Positions 59,653 to 64,000 of a stretch of DNA of 64,000 nucleotides are shown one piece after another; the stretch's first letter is position 1; every line of letters begins with the position of its first letter. A model generated the notes under the pieces. It ran no database searches, had not been told where the DNA came from, and saw only the letters and a list, made by a program, of their open reading frames with translations. This stretch comes from JAOUGY01 sp963785075 (GTDB lineage: Bacteria > Actinomycetota > Acidimicrobiia > Spongiisociales > ZC4RG35): NCBI GenBank assembly GCA_963785075.1, contig CAWATW010000006.1, positions 742,325 to 806,324 of the forward strand, read 5' to 3'. A program made the position numbers and the translations under genes.

Positions 59653-61524
59653 ATGAAGACTCGATTCGTCGGCAAAGAAGAATGGGGTGGGTTGGCCCCG
59701 AGCCAACCGCGAAAAGACCTCACTCCCCCACGCGGATGGCGCCTGGAGATCGTGGCCGCGATGGAACGTCCGCATCATCTCGTCGTCGGACCCGATGGCC
59801 GTACGATCGCATTCGTCCTCGACCGATCCGACCTGGGGTCGGATGTCTGGGTGGCGTCGGACTCCGCTGCCACCCCTGAACGACTGACGGTGGACCGACC
59901 GCCGACGGCCTTCTGGGAAGACACCGTGCCGGCGATCTCTCCCGACGGGCGATCTGTTGCCTACGTGGGAGGGGGCGGTGTACGCATCGTCCCGCTCGAG
60001 GGCGGACCATCCCGGCTGCTCATCGAGGCCGGCTCACCGGTGTGGCTGCCCGACGGGCGTCTGATCGTGTCGATCGAGCAGGACCGTTCCCGTGCGGAGG
60101 CGCAGCATCCTCGATCCACCGCAGTCTCCCGGCTGGCGGTGGTGGAGACCTCGGATCCGTGGGCCCACCCGATCACCGCCGCCGACGGGGACGCGGCGCA
60201 GGCGACTCCATCACCCGACGGCACGATGATCGCGTACACGTGGTTCCCACCCGACGATCGCAACCGCAGCGACATCCGAATCGCCGACCTGAAATCCGGG
60301 TCCACTTCGACGGTGGCCTCTGTCGCTGCGACTCACGCACACTCGCCTGCGTGGTCGCCGGACGGAGCGCGCGTCGCCTACGTGTCAGAGGAGTCGGGCT
60401 GGTACCAGGTGTGCCTGGCGAGGGCGACTGGTGAGGATGCACGAACGATCACCGACGGGGAAGGCGACTTCTCGTCGCTGCGGTGGTCGCCTCGGGGCGA
60501 CCTGATCGTCGCTCTGCGTTCCCTCCGTGGGCGGACCGACCTCGTCACCGTCGACATGGGGTCCGGGGCGACCGAGGTGAAAGCCGCCGGCGGCGACTGG
60601 CAGGATCCGCAGTGGCTGGCAGATGGATCCATCGTCGCAGTGTTCGAAGATCACTCCACCCCGCCCCGGATCGAGGTGGTCACGCCGTCCGGGACGCGAC
60701 AGACTGCCTTCGACCCGGCCCCGACCGCACTCAGAACCGTCACCCACGTGACTCCGGAGGAGATCTGGTACGAGAGTTCGGACGGACTCCAGATCCATGG
60801 CTTCCTGTTCCGCCCTGAGGCGGCATCGGATGCCACACCGGTGCCGGCGGTGGTGTACCCGCATGGTGGTCCCACGTCGGCATACACCGATGCCTGGGAT
60901 GGCCACGCGCAGTACTTCTTGGACAAGGGCTACGCGTGGTTCGCCATCAACTTCCGGGGGTCGACCACATACGGCCGCGAGTTCGAGCGGGCAAACCATG
61001 GCGTATGGGGTGTGCTCGACACCGAAGACTGCCTGGCCGCCGCCGACTTCCTCGCCGACCTCTCGTGGGTCGATGCCCGGCGACTTGCGATCTTCGGAGC
61101 CAGCTACGGGAGCTACATGGCGCTCTGCTCGTTGGTGCTCGATCCTCGACACCGCTTTGCGTGTGGCGTCGCCAAGTACGGAGATTGCGACATCCTCACC
61201 AGCTGGGCGCAGGGCGACCGCGTCGGCACCGAGGACCTCGAACGCCAGATGGGCCATCCTTCCGATCAGCCCGCCGGATACCGGGCGGGATCGCCGATCC
61301 ATCAGATCGACCGCATACAGCGCCCAATCCTGATAGCCCATGGCGAACAGGACGAACGAGTCCATCCCAAGCAGTCCGAGGAACTCGTGGCTGCACTGGA
61401 ACGTCACGCCAAGACCTACGAGTACGTCACGTACCCGACCGAAGGTCATGGGTTGCTGAGACTGGGGCCCCAGCTCGACTTCTACCGGAGACTCGAGCGC
61501 TTCCTCGACTGGTATCTGATGTAG
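59653..61524 (+). CDS. S9-family serine peptidase (prolyl-oligopeptidase type)
   Basis: 623 residues. Residues about 25-375 are a beta-propeller with repeated SPDGRSVAYV, SPDGTMIAYT, SPDGARVAYV blades; the alpha/beta-hydrolase domain follows with PAVVYPHGGPTSAY, catalytic Ser in FGASYGSYMAL, Asp in HGEQDERVHP and His in TEGHGLLRL. Cleaves short peptides or acyl-amino acids in the cytosol. CAGAAT (59641-59646) 6 nt before ATG 59653. Confidence 0.93.
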   Translation: MKTRFVGKEEWGGLAPSQPRKDLTPPRGWRLEIVAAMERPHHLVVGPDGRTIAFVLDRSDLGSDVWVASDSAATPERLTVDRPPTAFWEDTVPAISPDGRSVAYVGGGGVRIVPLEGGPSRLLIEAGSPVWLPDGRLIVSIEQDRSRAEAQHPRSTAVSRLAVVETSDPWAHPITAADGDAAQATPSPDGTMIAYTWFPPDDRNRSDIRIADLKSGSTSTVASVAATHAHSPAWSPDGARVAYVSEESGWYQVCLARATGEDARTITDGEGDFSSLRWSPRGDLIVALRSLRGRTDLVTVDMGSGATEVKAAGGDWQDPQWLADGSIVAVFEDHSTPPRIEVVTPSGTRQTAFDPAPTALRTVTHVTPEEIWYESSDGLQIHGFLFRPEAASDATPVPAVVYPHGGPTSAYTDAWDGHAQYFLDKGYAWFAINFRGSTTYGREFERANHGVWGVLDTEDCLAAADFLADLSWVDARRLAIFGASYGSYMALCSLVLDPRHRFACGVAKYGDCDILTSWAQGDRVGTEDLERQMGHPSDQPAGYRAGSPIHQIDRIQRPILIAHGEQDERVHPKQSEELVAALERHAKTYEYVTYPTEGHGLLRLGPQLDFYRRLERFLDWYLM

Positions 61525-61556
61525 CGGCGGCGCACGTCTGTCTCACGGTCGTCTCG

Positions 61557-62522
61557 TCAGGTGCTCTCCACCTGGCCGGCTTGCGGGGCCTGACGGGCGA
61601 CGGCTGCACCAGCAACGACCAACAGCAGGTCGATGATCGCGACCGCCGCCGCCCGGACGAGGTGGTTGTCATTTCCGAGCACGTCGAACCGGCTCGGGTC
61701 GGTCGGGAGGTACACGACCTCCGTTCGGTCGGCGATGGTTGCGACATGGTGGGCGGCAGCATCGACGGGTCGTTCGTCCTCGTAGGTGGTGTCGTCCACG
61801 ACGAATCGGACGGTCAGCCAGAATTGATCGGGCGACCTGGGACCGCGCGACTCGCGCTCCCCCGTCACAGTCGCCTCGGTGACCACGCCCGACCGCTCCA
61901 ATAGACTCGCCAGCCTCCAGTCCCGCACCGCCGAATAGTTGAAGCAGACGACCAACCCGGCCACGGCCAGCACCGCCAGGACTGCAACGATCGCAGCCAG
62001 GGGAGAGATTCGCTCGTCGGGCATCGGCTCCCCGGGCGAATGCTCCTCGGGCCTCGGCTCCCCGGGCGCCGGGTCATCGGGAGCCGTCTCCACCAGCCCA
62101 ACTCCCTCGACGGTGGCGATGTACCGGGCGGGTTGATGCTCTCCATATCCGAGAACTGCGCCGTGCTGCGCACCGCAACGTGTGCAATCGGACCGCAGGA
62201 AGTGAGGTGTGGAACCGCTCGATGTGACGAACGAAGGCCGCTCGAGCAGGTGTGACGTCTCGAGTCCGAAGGCCTTGGCCAGCTGCGACACCCAGCGTGC
62301 GCCGCCCTCGGCCACCAACTGTCGCCCTGGTGCCAGCACCTCACGAACGTCGAACCGAACGGCCCTCGCCCGGCACGACCGACAGGAGTGCCAGAGTTCG
62401 ATCGGCGACGACTCGGATTCGAGTCCGAGGCCGTCGTAGACCACGGTCGGGCCGCCGTTCCACCATCGCTCACCCACGTCATCGTCGATGTCGACGGCTG
62501 AAGTCACACGTGCCGGTTCCAT
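61557..62522 (-). CDS. Zinc-ribbon and DUF3592-like membrane protein
   Basis: 321 residues. N-terminal half: CRSCRAR ... CTRCGAQ (two C-x-x-C pairs, likely zinc ribbon). A Pro/Glu-rich linker with PGEP-type repeats follows, then a helix (LAAIVAVLAVLAVAGLVVCF), an external loop of DUF3592 type (VVTEATVTGERESR...FWLTVRFVVDDTTYEDERPV...VVYLPTDPSRFDVL), and a final helix. Function unknown. Confidence 0.75.
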   Translation of the reverse strand: MEPARVTSAVDIDDDVGERWWNGGPTVVYDGLGLESESSPIELWHSCRSCRARAVRFDVREVLAPGRQLVAEGGARWVSQLAKAFGLETSHLLERPSFVTSSGSTPHFLRSDCTRCGAQHGAVLGYGEHQPARYIATVEGVGLVETAPDDPAPGEPRPEEHSPGEPMPDERISPLAAIVAVLAVLAVAGLVVCFNYSAVRDWRLASLLERSGVVTEATVTGERESRGPRSPDQFWLTVRFVVDDTTYEDERPVDAAAHHVATIADRTEVVYLPTDPSRFDVLGNDNHLVRAAAVAIIDLLLVVAGAAVARQAPQAGQVEST

Positions 62523-62674
62523 GCATCACGACATCGGCACCCTGAGTCGTTCGCTGGCGCGTTTCTGGCGCGGACCCGAAAACGCCAAGCAGCGACCGGC
62601 GTGTGGCGGCATTCCGTCGGGCGCCGGGCATCGTATCGGCTCCCTCCTGTCACCGGCCGGAATAGCATTCGGAC

Positions 62675-63376
62675 ATGTCCACCACTCGGTCACGCCCGGC
62701 GCGCCTGCTCATGGAGGGCCGGCTCTTCAGGGAGATCCCTCGCCTCCTGTCGAGAGGGCTCACACCGCGGCCGGTGGATGCTCCTGAACTGGTCGTGCTG
62801 GTGCCCGGGTTGGGCGCGCACGACCTGGCCCTGGCACCACTGGCGAGATACCTTCGACGGGCCGGGCATCTCGTGTTCGACTCCGGGCTGGGGCTGAATC
62901 TCGGAAACGTGGCCGACGACGTCGACGACGTGTCGTCGAGGGTGGCCGAACTCGTGGACATCCACCGGATCCGAGCATCGATGGTCGGGTGGAGCCTCGG
63001 CGGGGTGATCGTCCGGGAGGTTGCCCGGGCGATGCCCGACCAGGTGAGCCGCGTGATCACCTTCGGCACGCCGATCGAGGGACCCCGGCACACGTCACTG
63101 GCTTTCCTGTACTCGGACGAACGGACCAAGGAGATCGAGGGCGGCATCGACGCCGCCAGGCTGACACCCATCACGGTTCCCATCACCGTGGTGTTCAGCC
63201 GGGACGACGGGATCGCCGACTGGCATGCCTGTATCGACAGGTACAACCCGCATGTGACACACGTCGAGGTCAACAGCGCTCACCTCGCCATGAACTTCGA
63301 CCCGGACATCTGGCTCATCGTGGAAGACGTCCTCGCCGGGCGAACCCCATCTGGCGTTGTCGACATGAGTTCGTGA
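62675..63376 (+). CDS. Lipase-like alpha/beta hydrolase
   Basis: 233 residues. LVVLVPGLGAHDLALAPLARYLRRAGH, nucleophile elbow VGWSLGGVIVREVARAMP, TFGTPIEGP, Asp in FSRDDGIADW, His in NSAHLAMNFDPDIW. Resembles PGAP1/lipase-type hydrolases. No signal peptide. TAGCAT at 62663-62668, 6 nt before the ATG. Confidence 0.82.
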   Translation: MSTTRSRPARLLMEGRLFREIPRLLSRGLTPRPVDAPELVVLVPGLGAHDLALAPLARYLRRAGHLVFDSGLGLNLGNVADDVDDVSSRVAELVDIHRIRASMVGWSLGGVIVREVARAMPDQVSRVITFGTPIEGPRHTSLAFLYSDERTKEIEGGIDAARLTPITVPITVVFSRDDGIADWHACIDRYNPHVTHVEVNSAHLAMNFDPDIWLIVEDVLAGRTPSGVVDMSS

Positions 63377-63435
63377 ACAAAATCTCGAGCGTGGTAGGGT
63401 GCAACCAGCGGTTGAGGCCGCTGTCCTCTCCTCCG

Positions 63436-63454
63436 GCCCGAGCTCAGCTCGGGC
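63436..63454. terminator. Hairpin between convergent genes
   Basis: GCCCGAGC-TCA-GCTCGGGC, an 8-bp perfect stem with a 3-base loop, 60 bp after the lipase gene and 10 bp before the aminotransferase stop. No T-run on either side. Confidence 0.5.
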
Positions 63455-63463
63455 ACGCCCGAA

Positions 63464-64000
63464 TCACCCAAGCACTCGGTGGACGGCCCCAACGATTCCG
63501 TCGACCAGAGTCTCGATCTCGGCTTCGTCGATGATGAGAGGCGGCCCCAGCATCAGGCCATCGCCCTCGATGCCGTCGGCGCACCCTGGGATCCCGTAGG
63601 GCACGACTCCGGCGGCGACCGCCGCGCTCCGCACACGCTCCGTGACTCGTTCTGCACGGGGGAACGGCGCACCAGTCGATCGGTCCTCCACAAGCTCGAC
63701 CGCCACCAGCAGGCCACGACCCCGCACGTCTCCGACCCTCTCGTGCCCTTCGAGGGAAGACCGCAACCGGTCAACGAGCTGTCGACCCGCCCGCTCCGAT
63801 CGTTCGACGAGCCCTTCTCCCTCGATCAGATCGAGCACCGCCAACCCCGCAGCGGCACCCACAGGATGATGCGAGTACGTGTAGCCATGATGGAACCCAT
63901 CCAACACCAGGTCGGCGACATGGCCGGCGGCGACACAACCTCCGAGGGGCCAGTAGCCCGACGCAGCACCCTTCCCGATCGTGATGATGTCGGCTTGGAC
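63464..64000 (-). CDS. Class III (PLP) aminotransferase, 5' end outside window
   Basis: The last 178 codons of an omega-amino-acid/class III aminotransferase. The pyridoxal-phosphate Lys is seen in ITIGKGAASGYWPLGG; FHHGYTYSHHPVGAAAGLAVLDLIEGEGLVERS and GDVRGRGLLVAVELVEDRS are the C-terminal family blocks; it ends EIETLVDGIVGAVHRVLG. Transfers an amino group to pyruvate or a keto acid. The N-terminal part lies beyond position 64000. Confidence 0.93.
   Translation of the reverse strand, partial: VQADIITIGKGAASGYWPLGGCVAAGHVADLVLDGFHHGYTYSHHPVGAAAGLAVLDLIEGEGLVERSERAGRQLVDRLRSSLEGHERVGDVRGRGLLVAVELVEDRSTGAPFPRAERVTERVRSAAVAAGVVPYGIPGCADGIEGDGLMLGPPLIIDEAEIETLVDGIVGAVHRVLG

Overview
The window is high-GC DNA that looks like an uncultured actinobacterium, most likely of the Acidimicrobiia type. 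The clues are an F420-type LLM oxidoreductase, a mycothiol-type maleylpyruvate isomerase fold protein, actinobacterial BaxI_1, Septum_form and GerW/YtfJ families, S-layer-like repeats of the GCNPPDN..FCPDD..TRGQMA type, and many genes with a -10-like hexamer 6-9 nt before the start codon (leaderless-type starts). This taxonomic reading is inference from protein families, not a phylogeny.

Layout. 1-9 kb: a cut-off ABC exporter, two membrane proteins of unknown role, a BaxI/YccA protein, an APH-like kinase and an SLC12-type cation-chloride cotransporter homologue. 8.5-12 kb: a translationally coupled MOSC / FAS1-FAS1-OmpA pair, divergent from an isoleucine-branch gene (citramalate synthase, cimA). 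cimA is preceded by a promoter, an 11-codon leader peptide with three consecutive Ile codons, and an attenuator hairpin. 12-14.6 kb: small genes (GerW, NUDIX with a frameshift, GNAT). 14.7-25.6 kb: a complete nuoABCD-HIJKLMN operon on the minus strand, without nuoEFG. 25.7-38 kb: a phosphodiesterase, a zinc-ribbon/septum-formation protein, a four-helix-bundle gene bracketed by repeats, a DtxR/MntR-type regulator divergent from a ferric-iron ABC transporter (SBP, permease, ATPase) plus a membrane/deoxyribosyltransferase-like fusion, mobA, and a MacB/LolD-like ABC pair. 38-42.5 kb: two cell-surface proteins, one with an LPFTG sorting signal and one with three SLH-type repeats.

42.6-56.2 kb is an accessory region. 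It holds a doubly frameshifted PIN gene, an M23 peptidase, a DUF4265 protein, VapBC, two APH-type kinases, a broken small gene, an LLM oxidoreductase, an MDMPI protein with a P-loop kinase, a cupin, an alpha/beta hydrolase, RelE/Phd, and decayed relaxase and tyrosine-integrase remnants. Eight copies of an undocumented ~55-65 bp element (starts GATC, ends CGGCAC), all in one orientation, sit between these genes and divide them into modules of one to three genes, mostly 0.6-1.7 kb, as in a cassette array. 56.2-64 kb returns to housekeeping genes: moaA, a thioredoxin, a hot-dog protein coupled to a histone-deacetylase-like amidohydrolase, an S9 peptidase, a DUF3592-like protein, a lipase-like hydrolase and a cut-off class III aminotransferase.

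Two repeat families stand out. One is the GATC...CGGCAC element. The other is a set of heptanucleotide-periodic arrays in at least eight intergenic spots, usually as two inverted arms and each with its own heptamer. Five of them lie at gene junctions inside the nuo operon (including the D/H junction where nuoEFG would normally sit), and one pair encloses the four-helix-bundle gene. moaA and mobA point to molybdenum cofactor synthesis.
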